From contig CANRCB010000001.1 in NCBI GenBank assembly GCA_947629015.1, forward strand, positions 1 to 64,000: a stretch of 64,000 nucleotides of DNA, given 5' to 3'. The translations under genes and the position numbers were made by a program. This stretch comes from an uncultured Gemmiger sp. (GTDB taxonomy: Bacteria > Bacillota > Clostridia > Oscillospirales > Ruminococcaceae). Each line of letters starts with the position of its first letter. The stretch's first letter is position 1. The notes under the pieces were generated by a model. It made no database searches and was not told where the DNA came from. It saw nothing but the letters and a program-made list of their open reading frames with translations. Of this stretch, positions 9,845 through 18,516 are shown piece by piece.

Positions 9845-11066
9845 ATGACAGAATATCTGCTTTCGGACGAAAAAATCCTCTGGGGGGGGGTTAAGATGGC
9901 AACAGCTGACGGAGGAAAGGCTGCGGGACGAAAAATGCCTTGAACGGTACGGCTACAAGGTCTATTCCCAAAACGACGAGGACGGCATCCTGCAGGAGAT
10001 CTTCCGCCGCATCGGCACGACCAACCGCTTTTTTATCGAGTTTGGCGTCCAGGACGGGCTGGAGAGCAACGGCCACTACCTGCTGCACCTTGGGTGGCAG
10101 GGCTACTGGATGGAAGGCAGCGCGGAATATGTGGAACAGATCCGCCGCAAGTTCCATCCGGTGTTGGCTGCCGGCCAGCTGCGCTGCAAGCAGGCGTTCA
10201 TCACCCGCGAAAACATCAACGCCCTCCTGCGTGAGGCCGGGCCCCCGCGCCGGCCGGATCTGCTCAGCATCGACATCGACGGCAACGACTACTATGTCTG
10301 GCAGGCGGTCACCGAGGTGGACGCGCGGGTCGTCGTGATAGAGTATAACGGCAAATTCCCGCCCGACTGTGACTGGAAGATGGCCTATGACCCCAACCAC
10401 ATCTGGGACGGGTCGGACTGGCACGGCGCCTCGCTCAAAGCGTTGGAGCTGCTGGGCGCGCAACGGGGCTACCAGCTGGTCGGCACCAACCTTTCCGGTG
10501 CCAATGCGTTTTTTGTCAAAAAGGAGCTGGCAGGGGAGCTGTTCTGCCAACCCGCGACTGCACAGGCCCTGTACAACCCCCTGCGCCTGGGGCTTAAACA
10601 CCGCAACGGCCATCCGGCGCGCTACTGCCTGCGCGGCCAGGCGGAGGGCCTTGGTGTGCTGAACTACGCCCCGGGGGTGAAGGCTGTCCCGGGTTACGGG
10701 TTCCATGAGATCGAGCGGGACGGCACAAAGGAACACTGCTGGACTGCGGCGCCGGAAAGCCGGCTGACGGTCCGCCGCAGCCCCGGGGATACCTGCCTGC
10801 GGCTGCCCTGCACGGTGCCGCAATGCGTTTTGGAGCGCTGCGGCGGGCGATACCCGGTGCGGGTAGCGGCCGGGCAGGCGCCGGCGGCCGAATATTTTGT
10901 CACGGAAAACAGCGTGCTGGAGATCCCGCTCCCTCCCGTAGAGGAGGCGTGCGTCTGCCTGACCCTCAGCGCGCCCTGCCTGTGGAGCCCGGCGGAGGTT
11001 TCCGGCTCCGCCGACACGCGCCGCCTGGGCGTTTCGGTCTGCCTGAGCGGCATCACCACCGGCTGA
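9845..11066 (+). pseudogene. FkbM-like methyltransferase, frameshifted in a G9 tract (possibly phase-variable)
   Basis: The expected start (MTEYLLSDEKILWGG) is at ATG 9845 behind AGGAGG. Nine consecutive G residues (9882-9890) then throw translation out of frame, and it ends after about 32 residues. One G fewer would give a continuous protein of roughly 406 residues: LRWQQLTEERLRDEKC and on through the 10110-11066 ORF. The rescued protein has an FkbM-like SAM methyltransferase fold: FIEFGVQDGLESNGHYLL, GWQGYWMEG, LLSIDIDGNDYYVW and VVIEYNGK. A C-terminal domain of about 170 residues is not recognised. FkbM-type enzymes often O-methylate glycans. Alternatives are slippage-mediated phase variation, a sequencing error in the homopolymer, or a dead gene. 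Confidence 0.72.
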
Positions 11067-11178
11067 CAATACGGCATACCGGGGAAAACGATACCTTACA
11101 GGGCGGCACCCGCACCGGGGCTTTACGCATCCGGCGCGGGTGCCTGTGCATTGGCCGGCCTTTGCCCTGCGGCCCCAC

Positions 11179-11207
11179 TTGATTTTGCGGTGCGGAAATG
11201 CTACAAT
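11179..11207 (+). promoter_or_regulatory. Promoter of the ymfF-ymfH-lgt-folD run
   Basis: TTGATT (11179-11184), 17-bp spacer, TACAAT (11202-11207), about 70 nt before the first gene. Confidence 0.55.
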
Positions 11208-11276
11208 ACATTTTAGCTTTTTGCCTGCATTCCGCCGCTTTTGGCGCCATCCAGTTCAAGAAAGGACCCTGCCGTT

Positions 11277-12554
11277 TTGGAACGCACACAACTGGCCCCC
11301 GGCGTGTTTTTGACCACGCTCCCGGCCGATAAATTCAAGCGCTGCCGCATCGCCATCCATCTGCGCTTCCCGGCGCTGCGCGCCGCCGCCACCGATACCG
11401 CCGTGCTGCCGCTGGTGCTGGAGCGCGGCTATGCCGCCTGCCCGGATATGACGCGCCTGTCCCGCCGGCTGGCGGAGCTTTACGGCGCCGACCTCGGCGT
11501 GGACCTCTCGGCCGCCGGGGTGGACCGCGTGCTCTCGGCCGATATCTGCGGAATCAAGGATGAGTACGCCCTCGCGGGTGAAAACCTGACCGAGGCGTAT
11601 GCCGGCATCGTGTTCGGCGTCGTGTTCGAACCGTACCTCGTGGACGGCGTGTTCGACGCCGAGGCCGTGCGCATCGAGAAGGAGACCCTGGCCCGCCGCC
11701 TGCAGGCCGAATACAACAACAAGCGCCTGTACTGCGTGCGGCAGGCGCGCCGCAAATTTTACGGCCACGGCCCCGCCGCCATCGAGCTGGGCGGCTATCG
11801 CAAGGACCTGCCCGCCGTCACGCCGCAGACGCTCAAGGCCGAGTATGACCGCATCCTGCAAAGCGCCTTCATCGACGTCGTGGTGCAGGGGGCCGATGCC
11901 GCGCGCGTGGGGCAGATGCTGCTGCGCCGCCTCGAAAACATCCCCCGCGCGCCGCAGCCCTTCACCCCGCCGCTGGCCATGCCCCGGCAGGATGCCGCGC
12001 ACTACGCCGAGGCCATCCCCGGCCTGACACAGGCCAAGCTGTGCCTGCTGTTCACCACCGGCACGCCCGACCCGCTGCCCGATATCCATCTTCTGCGCCT
12101 GGCCATGGGCGTGTACGGCGGCAGCCCCACCAGCCGGCTGTTCCGCAACGTGCGGGAAAAACAGTCCCTTTGTTACTACTGCGCGGCGGCCGCGCAGCTG
12201 GCCACCGGCGCCATGATCGTGGATTCCGGCGTGGAGCCGGGCGGCGAGGCGCGCGCCGAGGAGGCCATCCTGCAAGAGCTGCGTGACCTGCAAGCCGCCC
12301 CGCCCGCCGCCGATGAGCTGGAGGATGCCCGCCGCGCCCTGCTTTCCGGCATGGACGCCGCGTCGGACAGCCTGGGCGCGCTCGAAAGCTGGTACTACGG
12401 CCAGATCCTGCGCGGGGAGGAGCCCGTCGCCCCCGCCCGCGCGCAGGAATTGACCCGGGCCGTCACTGCCGAACAGGTGCGCGAGGTACTGGCCCGCTAC
12501 AGCTTCTCGGTCTCGTATGCCGTCACGGCGGGAAAGGACAACGCCCATGGATAA
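11277..12554 (+). CDS. ymfF: M16-family peptidase-like protein, inactive subunit (YmfF-like)
   Basis: Non-catalytic member of a heterodimeric M16 (insulinase-like) pair; the family is annotated as associated with EF-P 5-aminopentanol modification, with its proteolytic substrate unclear to me. The protein has 425 residues if translation starts at TTG 11277 (LERTQLAPGVFLTTLPADKFK), ten bases after AGAAAGGA; the ATG at 11241 would precede that site. The position where M16 proteases carry HxxEH reads LPLVLERGYA, so the zinc site is absent, as expected for this subunit. Overlaps the start of ymfH by 8 nt, which implies coupled translation and a 1:1 complex. Confidence 0.85.
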   Translation: MERTQLAPGVFLTTLPADKFKRCRIAIHLRFPALRAAATDTAVLPLVLERGYAACPDMTRLSRRLAELYGADLGVDLSAAGVDRVLSADICGIKDEYALAGENLTEAYAGIVFGVVFEPYLVDGVFDAEAVRIEKETLARRLQAEYNNKRLYCVRQARRKFYGHGPAAIELGGYRKDLPAVTPQTLKAEYDRILQSAFIDVVVQGADAARVGQMLLRRLENIPRAPQPFTPPLAMPRQDAAHYAEAIPGLTQAKLCLLFTTGTPDPLPDIHLLRLAMGVYGGSPTSRLFRNVREKQSLCYYCAAAAQLATGAMIVDSGVEPGGEARAEEAILQELRDLQAAPPAADELEDARRALLSGMDAASDSLGALESWYYGQILRGEEPVAPARAQELTRAVTAEQVREVLARYSFSVSYAVTAGKDNAHG

Positions 12555-13821
12555 CAGCATCCTGCAACAAAAGGCCGCCGCGGCCGTCGGCTGCCGGCGC
12601 TTCACGCTGGAAAGCGGGCTCACGGTGCTGGTGCGCCCCATGCCCGGCTACAGCACCGCCTACGCCATGTACGGCACGGGTTTTGGCTCCGTCTGCCGGG
12701 ATTTTGTGCTGGACGGCACCCCCGTGCATCTGCCCGCCGGCACCGCGCATTTCCTGGAGCACAAAATGTTTGAGTCCGAGCAGGGCGACGCCTTTGACCT
12801 GTACGCCCGCACCGGCGCCTCGGCCAACGCCTTCACCTCCCATGAGCGCACGTGCTACCTTTTCTCCTGCACCAAAGGGCTGGAGGAAAACCTCGATATC
12901 CTGCTCAACGTCGTCGGCACGCCCTATTTTACCCAAAAGACCATCGCCAAGGAACAGGGCATCATCGGGCAGGAGATCAAAATGTATGACGACAACCCGG
13001 ACTGGCGCCTGCTCACCGGGCTGCTGCGCTGCCTGTACGCGTGCCACCCCGTCCGGGACGATATCGCCGGCACCGTCCAAAGCATCGCCACCCTCACGCC
13101 GGAGCTGCTCTACGCCTGCACCACGGCCTTCTACCGCCCCGCCAACATGGTGCTGGCGGTGGCCGGCAACGTGACCGAGCAGCAGGTGCTCGATGCCTGC
13201 CGGCGCGCCGGGCTCGACCGCCCGGCCCCCGCCCACACGGTCGTGTATGCCCCGCCCGCCGAGGCCGGCCCCATCCCGCAGAAGGAGACGGTGTTTTCCA
13301 TGCCGGTCAACAAGCCCTGCTTTGCGCTGGGCTACCGGCTCGAGCCCATCGCCCGCGGCGACGCCCGGCGCGAGGTGCTGTGTGATATGCTGCCGGAGCT
13401 TGTCTGCGGCGGCCTGACGGATCTTTATCGCAAGCTGTATGACGAGGCCCTCGTCAACCCCGAGTTCAGCGGCGACGTCGTGGCCGCCGACGGCTGCTGC
13501 GCCATCGCCTTTACCGGCGAGAGCGATACCCCGCGCGCGGTCGCCGACCTGCTGCGCGCCGAGATCGCCCGCCTGCGGCGCCAGGGGGTGGATCCGGAGC
13601 TGTTCGGCCTTGTCAAGAACCAGATCTACGGCGACCTCATCTCCGATTTGGAAAGCGCCGACGATACCGCCGAGGCCCTGCTCAGCGCCCAGCTCAAGGG
13701 CTACACGCTGGAGGAGCAGATCGCGGCGCTGGCCGCCCTGACCCCCGCCGATGCCGACGCCGCCCTGCGCGCCGCCTTTGACGAGGCGCAGAGCGCCTAT
13801 GTCGAGATACAGCCGCAATAG
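12547..13821 (+). CDS. ymfH: M16-family zinc peptidase, active subunit (YmfH-like)
   Basis: Catalytic partner of the preceding protein. 424 residues from the ATG at 12547 (MDNSILQQK). The inverted zinc motif HFLEH occurs at about residue 77 (GTAHFLEHKMFE), with the distal Glu in the segment after IIGQEIKMYDDNPDW. The C-terminal half is the second M16 domain. Soluble, with no signal peptide. The ymfF-ymfH-lgt order suggests one transcript, though a repeat element of about 110 nt separates ymfH from lgt. Confidence 0.87.
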   Translation: MDNSILQQKAAAAVGCRRFTLESGLTVLVRPMPGYSTAYAMYGTGFGSVCRDFVLDGTPVHLPAGTAHFLEHKMFESEQGDAFDLYARTGASANAFTSHERTCYLFSCTKGLEENLDILLNVVGTPYFTQKTIAKEQGIIGQEIKMYDDNPDWRLLTGLLRCLYACHPVRDDIAGTVQSIATLTPELLYACTTAFYRPANMVLAVAGNVTEQQVLDACRRAGLDRPAPAHTVVYAPPAEAGPIPQKETVFSMPVNKPCFALGYRLEPIARGDARREVLCDMLPELVCGGLTDLYRKLYDEALVNPEFSGDVVAADGCCAIAFTGESDTPRAVADLLRAEIARLRRQGVDPELFGLVKNQIYGDLISDLESADDTAEALLSAQLKGYTLEEQIAALAALTPADADAALRAAFDEAQSAYVEIQPQ

Positions 13822-13930
13822 GAAAGTGGAGTTTGGAAAGTGGAGTTTGAAAAGTGGAAAGTGGAAAGTGGAATTGGATCTCTCCACGCTCCACTCTCCG
13901 CTCTCCGCTCTCCGCTCTCCGCGCTCCGCG
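13821..13930. repeat. GGAAAGTGG/CCACTCTCC inverted-repeat element, copy 2
   Basis: Left arm of GGAAAGTGGAGTTT units (13821-13874), right arm of CTCCACTCTCCGCTC units (about 13880-13930). Same family as 2873-2993 and 49449-49734. Lies between ymfH and lgt on the same strand, so it must be read through if they are co-transcribed. Confidence 0.78.
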
Positions 13931-13973
13931 CGCAACATTTTGACCCTTTTTCGGATTTTGGCAGGAGGCCAAT

Positions 13974-15101
13974 ATGACCAACATCGTCACCTTCCCGGCC
14001 CTTGGCTGGACGTTTACCGTAAACCGTGTGCTTTTGCACATCGGCAGCTTTGACCTTTACTGGTACGGCGCGCTCATCGCGCTGGGTATGCTGCTGGCGC
14101 TGGTGTTCGCCTTCCACTACGCGCCGGATTTCGGCATCGACGGCGACCGCCTTGTCGATGTCGTCATCATCGGCACCGTCATGGCCATCGTCTGCGCGCG
14201 CGCGTACTATGTCGCCTTCGCGCCGTTTGAATACCACTCCATCTGGGAAGTGCTGGATATCCGCAACGGCGGCATCGCCGTGTACGGCTCCATCATCGGG
14301 GCGTTTTTGTTCGGCGGGCTGGCCGCGCGCTGGCGCAAAATACCGCTGCTGCCGCTGTTCGATCTGGTCGGCATGGGGTTCCTCATCGGGCAGGCCGTCG
14401 GGCGGTGGGGCAATTTCGTCAACCAGGAGGCGTTTGGCACCAACACCACGCTGCCGTGGGGCATGTACAGCGCCGCCACCCAAAGCTACCTCACCTCGGT
14501 GCAGGCGGCCCTTGCCGCCGAGGGCGTCACCGTCGACCCGGCCCTGCCCGTGCACCCCACCTTTTTGTATGAATCGCTGTGGTGCGCGCTGGGCTTTGTG
14601 CTGATCTTCCTGCGCATGAAAAAACGCCGCTTTGACGGCGAATTGTTCCTTGATTACATCATCTGGTACAGCATCGGCCGCTTTTTCATCGAGGGCGTGC
14701 GCACCGATGCGCTCATGCTCACCGCCACGCTGCGCGTCAGCCAGGTGGTGGCGGTGGCGGCCATCGCCGTCTCGCTCATCCTGTGGGCGGTGGGGCGCCG
14801 CCGGCAGGGCACCGAGCCGCTGAAAGTGCCGCTGGCCGTGGCCGATATCAAAAAGCGGAAAGACGGCCCCCTCGCCGTCATCCCCGAACGCCTGCCCGCC
14901 TCGGCCCCGCATAAGGAGTTCGCGGCGGCCACCCGGGCCATGAACGCGCGCCTGGCCGCCCCGCAAGAAGATGCCCACGCGGAGGATGCCCCTGCGGAGG
15001 ATATGCCCGCAGAACAGGGTGCCCCCACCCCGCCGCAAGATGACGCGCCCGCAGCCCCTGTAGGGGGCGGCGTCCCCGACGCCCCGCAAAAGGAGGAATG
15101 A
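13974..15101 (+). CDS. lgt: Prolipoprotein diacylglyceryl transferase, with long C-terminal tail
   Basis: Polytopic membrane enzyme that transfers diacylglycerol from phosphatidylglycerol to the lipobox cysteine of prolipoproteins, two of which (18517 and 22152) are encoded nearby. 375 residues; the core of about 270 shows several membrane segments and the signature GRWGNFVNQEAFG, with HPTFLYESLW later. The last 100 residues are an unusual Ala/Pro/Glu-rich low-complexity tail (repeated EDAPAED-like units) not needed for the family. Start ATG 13974 behind GGAGG. folD follows after 3 nt. Confidence 0.95.
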   Translation: MTNIVTFPALGWTFTVNRVLLHIGSFDLYWYGALIALGMLLALVFAFHYAPDFGIDGDRLVDVVIIGTVMAIVCARAYYVAFAPFEYHSIWEVLDIRNGGIAVYGSIIGAFLFGGLAARWRKIPLLPLFDLVGMGFLIGQAVGRWGNFVNQEAFGTNTTLPWGMYSAATQSYLTSVQAALAAEGVTVDPALPVHPTFLYESLWCALGFVLIFLRMKKRRFDGELFLDYIIWYSIGRFFIEGVRTDALMLTATLRVSQVVAVAAIAVSLILWAVGRRRQGTEPLKVPLAVADIKKRKDGPLAVIPERLPASAPHKEFAAATRAMNARLAAPQEDAHAEDAPAEDMPAEQGAPTPPQDDAPAAPVGGGVPDAPQKEE

Positions 15102-15104
15102 CCC

Positions 15105-15965
15105 ATGCCCGCCCAAATCATTGACGGCAAGGCCCTTGCCGCCCAGGTCAAGGCCGAGGCCGCCGCGGCTTGCGCCGCGCTCAAGCAAAAGGGCATTGCG
15201 CCCTGCCTGGCCGTCGTGCTGGTGGGGGAAGACCCCGCCAGCCAGGTCTATGTGCGCGGCAAGGTGAGTGACTGCGCCCAGTGCGGCATCGAAAGCCGGG
15301 AGCACCGCCTGCCGGCCACAACCACCCAGGCCCAGCTGCTGGCGCTCGTCGGCAGGCTGTCGCAGGACCCCGCCGTGCACGGCATCCTGGTGCAGCTGCC
15401 GCTGCCCGCCCACATCGACGAGCAGGCCGTCATCAACGCCATCCCGCCGGAAAAGGACGTCGACGGGTTCTCGCCCCTCAACGTCGGGCGTATGCAGCTG
15501 GGCCAGCCCTGCTACCTGCCCTGCACGCCGGCCGGCTGCCTGCGCATGATCGAGAGCACCGGCACCGCCATCGCCGGCAAAAACGCCGTGGTGGTGGGCC
15601 GTTCCAACATCGTCGGCAAGCCGATGGCGCATCTGCTGCTCGCGCACGATGCCACCGTCACCGTCTGCCACTCCAAAACGCGGGGGCTGGCCGGCATCTG
15701 CCAAAACGCCGATATCCTCGTCGCCGCCGTGGGGCGGCAGGGCTTTGTCACCGGCGATATGGTCAAGCCCGGTGCCGTCGTCATCGACGTCGGCATCAAC
15801 CGCGGGCCGGACGGCAAGCTGCACGGCGATGTCGATTTTGCCGCCGTGGCCGAAAAAGCCGCCTTCATCACGCCGGTGCCCGGCGGCGTCGGCCCCATGA
15901 CCCGCGCCATGCTCATGCAAAACACCGTCGCCGCCGCCGCAAGGCAGACCGGTGCGGGGCACTGA
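15105..15965 (+). CDS. folD: Bifunctional methylenetetrahydrofolate dehydrogenase/cyclohydrolase
   Basis: Interconverts 5,10-methylene-THF, methenyl-THF and 10-formyl-THF in the cytosol, supplying formyl groups for purines and for Fmt (encoded at 50285). 286 residues, full length. Seen: the N-terminal catalytic domain with [14 protein letters not shown] (the YxxxK motif), [18 protein letters not shown], then the NADP Rossmann segment [17 protein letters not shown] and the C-terminal [13 protein letters not shown]. Starts 3 nt after lgt with GGAGGAATGACC, so it is translated from the same message. Confidence 0.97.
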   Translation: MPAQIIDGKALAAQVKAEAAAACAALKQKGIAPCLAVVLVGEDPASQVYVRGKVSDCAQCGIESREHRLPATTTQAQLLALVGRLSQDPAVHGILVQLPLPAHIDEQAVINAIPPEKDVDGFSPLNVGRMQLGQPCYLPCTPAGCLRMIESTGTAIAGKNAVVVGRSNIVGKPMAHLLLAHDATVTVCHSKTRGLAGICQNADILVAAVGRQGFVTGDMVKPGAVVIDVGINRGPDGKLHGDVDFAAVAEKAAFITPVPGGVGPMTRAMLMQNTVAAAARQTGAGH

Positions 15966-15968
15966 AAA

Positions 15969-15994
15969 GCGGCAAAAGCCCCTGGCTTTGCCGC
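15969..15994. terminator. Bidirectional terminator between folD and the radical SAM gene
   Basis: GCGGCAAA-A-GCC pairs with GGC-TTTGCCGC (one bulged A, loop CCT). It lies 3 nt after the folD stop and between convergent genes, so it can serve both. Confidence 0.55.
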
Positions 15995-16064
15995 AAACGG
16001 GAAATTTTAAACTTTGTCGGCCTCGGCGGGCGCGTACCGTCGGGGCCGATACTTCTTTACCGTC

Positions 16065-16985
16065 TCACAGCCCGGTGCCGTCAAAAGCCGGGGTATATTC
16101 CTCCCGCGCGCTGCTTTTTTGCTGCATATACCCCTCGGTCAGGCCAAGGCGCACCGCCTCGTTGACCACCTTGCGGTACTCATAGCTCGTCACGCGGCGG
16201 GCAAGGCCCTGCTCCGCCGCCTTGTAAAACGGCGTGAACTGGCACATCAGGCTCAGCAAAAAGGGCACGCCGGTCTCGCGGCGCAGGCCCGCCAGCTGCC
16301 GCAAAACGGCCAGGGAATCCTCCGCCTGCCCCGGCAGCACCAGATGCCGCACGATGACCCCGCGCCGGAGCATCGCCCCGTCCCATACCGGCGCGCCGGT
16401 CTGCAAAAGCATCCGGCGCAGTGCCGTGCCGGCCACGGCCGGGTAATCCTGCGCGCCCGAAAGCCGCGCGGCCAAAGCGGGGGCGGCATACTTGAGGTCC
16501 GTCAGCCAGATATCCACGTCCCCGGCCAGCGCCCGCACGGTGTCCTCCGTCTCATACCCGCCGGTGTTGTACACCACCGGCAGCGTCAGGCCGCGCCGGC
16601 GCGCGTCGGCCAGCGCCGGCAGCACCCACGGCAGCCACTGCGTGGCGGTAACAAGGTTCAGGTTGTAGGCGCCCTGGGCCTGCAATTCCAAAAAGATATC
16701 CCGCAGGCGGGCGGTGGTCAGCGGCCGGCCGGCGCCCTGCTGGCTGATGGCGTAGTTCTGGCAGTAGCAGCAGCGCAGCCCGCAGCCGGTAAAAAACACC
16801 GTGCCGCTGCCGCGCGCATCCTCCGGCGCGCCGCTCAGGCAGGGCTCCTCCCAGTGGTGCAGGGCGGCGCGTGCCGCCAGCAGCGTATCCCCGGCGCCGC
16901 AAAAACCGCGCTGCCCGGCGGCCCGGTCCGCCCCGCAGCGCCGCGGGCAGAGCGCGCACGCCGCGGGCAGCTGTATATTTGGCAT
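16065..16985 (-). CDS. Radical SAM protein, PflX/PflA-like (COG1313 type)
   Basis: Predicted 4Fe-4S radical SAM enzyme resembling pyruvate-formate-lyase activating enzymes but of the PflX group, whose substrate is unknown to me. 306 residues from ATG 16985, which has GCGGGG eight bases upstream; a GTG nine bases earlier is possible. An N-terminal cysteine cluster (CALCPRRCG ... GFCGAG) suggests an auxiliary Fe-S or zinc site. The radical SAM motif is CGLRCCYC in FFTGCGLRCCYCQNY. No obvious glycyl-radical partner is encoded in the window. Confidence 0.86.
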   Translation of the reverse strand: MPNIQLPAACALCPRRCGADRAAGQRGFCGAGDTLLAARAALHHWEEPCLSGAPEDARGSGTVFFTGCGLRCCYCQNYAISQQGAGRPLTTARLRDIFLELQAQGAYNLNLVTATQWLPWVLPALADARRRGLTLPVVYNTGGYETEDTVRALAGDVDIWLTDLKYAAPALAARLSGAQDYPAVAGTALRRMLLQTGAPVWDGAMLRRGVIVRHLVLPGQAEDSLAVLRQLAGLRRETGVPFLLSLMCQFTPFYKAAEQGLARRVTSYEYRKVVNEAVRLGLTEGYMQQKSSAREEYTPAFDGTGL

Positions 16986-17044
16986 AGGCCGCACCCCGCT
17001 TTCCCGTACAAGTTACAAATAAGTTTACCACAAATGCGGGATTT

Positions 17045-17321
17045 GTGCTATAATATCCTCGCGGCTTTGCTGCGCAATCCTCGCGACTTTGCTGCGCAAA
17101 GCCCAAAAGCCCGCTTTGCGGGTTTTTGCCGGACGGTCAAAAAATGATAGCCCCTCATGGAAGCGTGCGGGGCGGGCTCTTGAGCCCGCCGAAAAACGTT
17201 GCAACAGCGGCAAGGGGGGCACGGCGGGGTCAAGCCCCCGCCCTACAAATCTACCCGCGAAAGCGATTTTTTGATACACTGCCAAAAAATGATAGTCCCC
17301 CCATGAAAGGAGCGTGCGTTT
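17045..17321. repeat. Intergenic repeat block: promoter-hairpin-terminator unit plus GTTGCAACAGCGG element
   Basis: No gene is supported between 16995 and 17321. At 17049 a TATAAT is followed by CTCGCGGCTTTGCTGCGCAA (partly duplicated here), CAAAGCCC and a CCCGC-TTT-GCGGG hairpin with a T-run. The same unit recurs at 62632 and 62763. Further on, 17199-17300 shares AACGTTGCAACAGCGG and AAGCCCCCGCCCTAC segments with the elements at 44782 and 58110 (in reverse orientation) and with 62880-62945. Confidence 0.7.
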
Positions 17322-18041
17322 ATGCCCACCCCGCACAACCGCGCCGAGGCCGGCGCCTTTGCCGCCACCGTGCTCATGCCCGGTGACCCGCTGCGCGCCA
17401 GGTTCATCGCCGAACATTTTTTGGAAGAAGCGCGCCTTGTGACCGATGTGCGCGGTATGCTCGGCTACACCGGCACCTTTCAGGGCCGCTCCGTCAGCGT
17501 GATGGGCAGCGGTATGGGTATGCCGTCCATCGGCATCTATTCCTATGAGCTGTACACCCAGTACGGCGTTGAAAACATCATCCGCATCGGCTCTGCCGGG
17601 GCCTATGCCCCCGATCTGCGCCTGTTTGACGTGCTGCTCGCCGCCGGCGCTTATTCCGAGAGCAGCTACGCCCTTGTCCAATCCGGCGATACGGCCGCCG
17701 TCCAGGCCCCCAGCGCCGCCCTCAACGCCGCTTTGCGTCAAAGCGCCGCCCGGCAGGGCATCCCCCTGCGCGAGGGCCTCATCCATTCCGCCGATGTCTT
17801 TTACCGTGAACCCTCCGCCGCCCGCCCCGCCTACTGGGAAAGGCTGCGCGATGAACAGGGATGCCTTGCCGTGGAGATGGAGAGCTTTGCCCTTTTCCAC
17901 AACGCCAGGATGCTTGGCAAAAACGCCGCCTGCCTGCTGACCGTATCGGACAGCTTCGTTACGCCCGAGGCCGCCACCGCCCGCGAGCGGGAGACCGGCT
18001 TTGCCGCCATGGTCAACGTTGCGCTGGGCGCCCTGCGGTAG
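17322..18041 (+). CDS. deoD: Purine-nucleoside phosphorylase (DeoD type)
   Basis: Cytosolic phosphorolysis of purine (deoxy)nucleosides to base and (deoxy)ribose 1-phosphate. 239 residues, normal for the hexameric class. Seen: VLMPGDPLRARFIAEHFL at the N-terminus, VMGSGMGMPSIGIYSYEL, RIGSAGAYAPDL, and the substrate Glu/Met segment LAVEMESFALF. The catalytic Asp region reads LTVSDSFVTPE. ATG 17322 is preceded by GAAAGGAG. First gene of a nucleoside-salvage operon with cdd, a BMP lipoprotein and a pyrimidine phosphorylase. Confidence 0.96.
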   Translation: MPTPHNRAEAGAFAATVLMPGDPLRARFIAEHFLEEARLVTDVRGMLGYTGTFQGRSVSVMGSGMGMPSIGIYSYELYTQYGVENIIRIGSAGAYAPDLRLFDVLLAAGAYSESSYALVQSGDTAAVQAPSAALNAALRQSAARQGIPLREGLIHSADVFYREPSAARPAYWERLRDEQGCLAVEMESFALFHNARMLGKNAACLLTVSDSFVTPEAATARERETGFAAMVNVALGALR

Positions 18042-18056
18042 GGAAGGGGGAGCCTT

Positions 18057-18500
18057 ATGGACGAACAGGCCGTCAAAGCCCTGATCCGTGCCGCCGCCGC
18101 GGCCCGCGGCTTTGCCTACGCGCCCTATTCCGGTTTTGCGGTCGGGGCGGCGCTGCTGGCCGCAGACGGCCGGGTGTTCACCGGCTGCAACATCGAGAAC
18201 GCCGCCTTCGGCCCCACCAACTGTGCCGAGCGCACGGCCCTGTTCAAGGCCGTCAGCGAGGGCGCGCGCAGCTTCCGGGCGGTGGCCGTCGTCGGCGGCC
18301 CGGCGGGGCAAAAGCCCGCCCGCGCCACCGCGCCCTGCGGGGTGTGCCGGCAGGCATTGGCTGAGTTTGCCGGCCCGGAGCTGGCCGTCATCCTGGCCGC
18401 CGATGAGGAGGAATACCGCCAAACCACCCTCGGCGCGCTGCTGCCTTGCAGCTTTGGCGCGCGGGACCTTGCCCCCGCGGCGGGCCCATCCACCCAGTAA
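18057..18500 (+). CDS. cdd: Cytidine deaminase
   Basis: Zinc enzyme that deaminates (deoxy)cytidine to (deoxy)uridine, feeding the pyrimidine phosphorylase encoded two genes later. 147 residues, the tetrameric class. The zinc site is complete: NCAERTALF (Cys and the catalytic Glu) and PCGVCRQAL (two Cys), with FTGCNIENAAFG forming the substrate loop. It has GGAAGGGGGAG before the ATG and begins 15 nt after deoD. A short Gly/Pro/Ala tail follows the normal domain. Confidence 0.96.
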   Translation: MDEQAVKALIRAAAAARGFAYAPYSGFAVGAALLAADGRVFTGCNIENAAFGPTNCAERTALFKAVSEGARSFRAVAVVGGPAGQKPARATAPCGVCRQALAEFAGPELAVILAADEEEYRQTTLGALLPCSFGARDLAPAAGPSTQ

Positions 18501-18516
18501 AGGAGCCTTTCTGCCC

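Noticed and set aside
9896-9943. Internal ATG after the G tract as an alternative start
   Set aside because: It is in the closed frame and stops within 16 codons; it does not rescue the methyltransferase.
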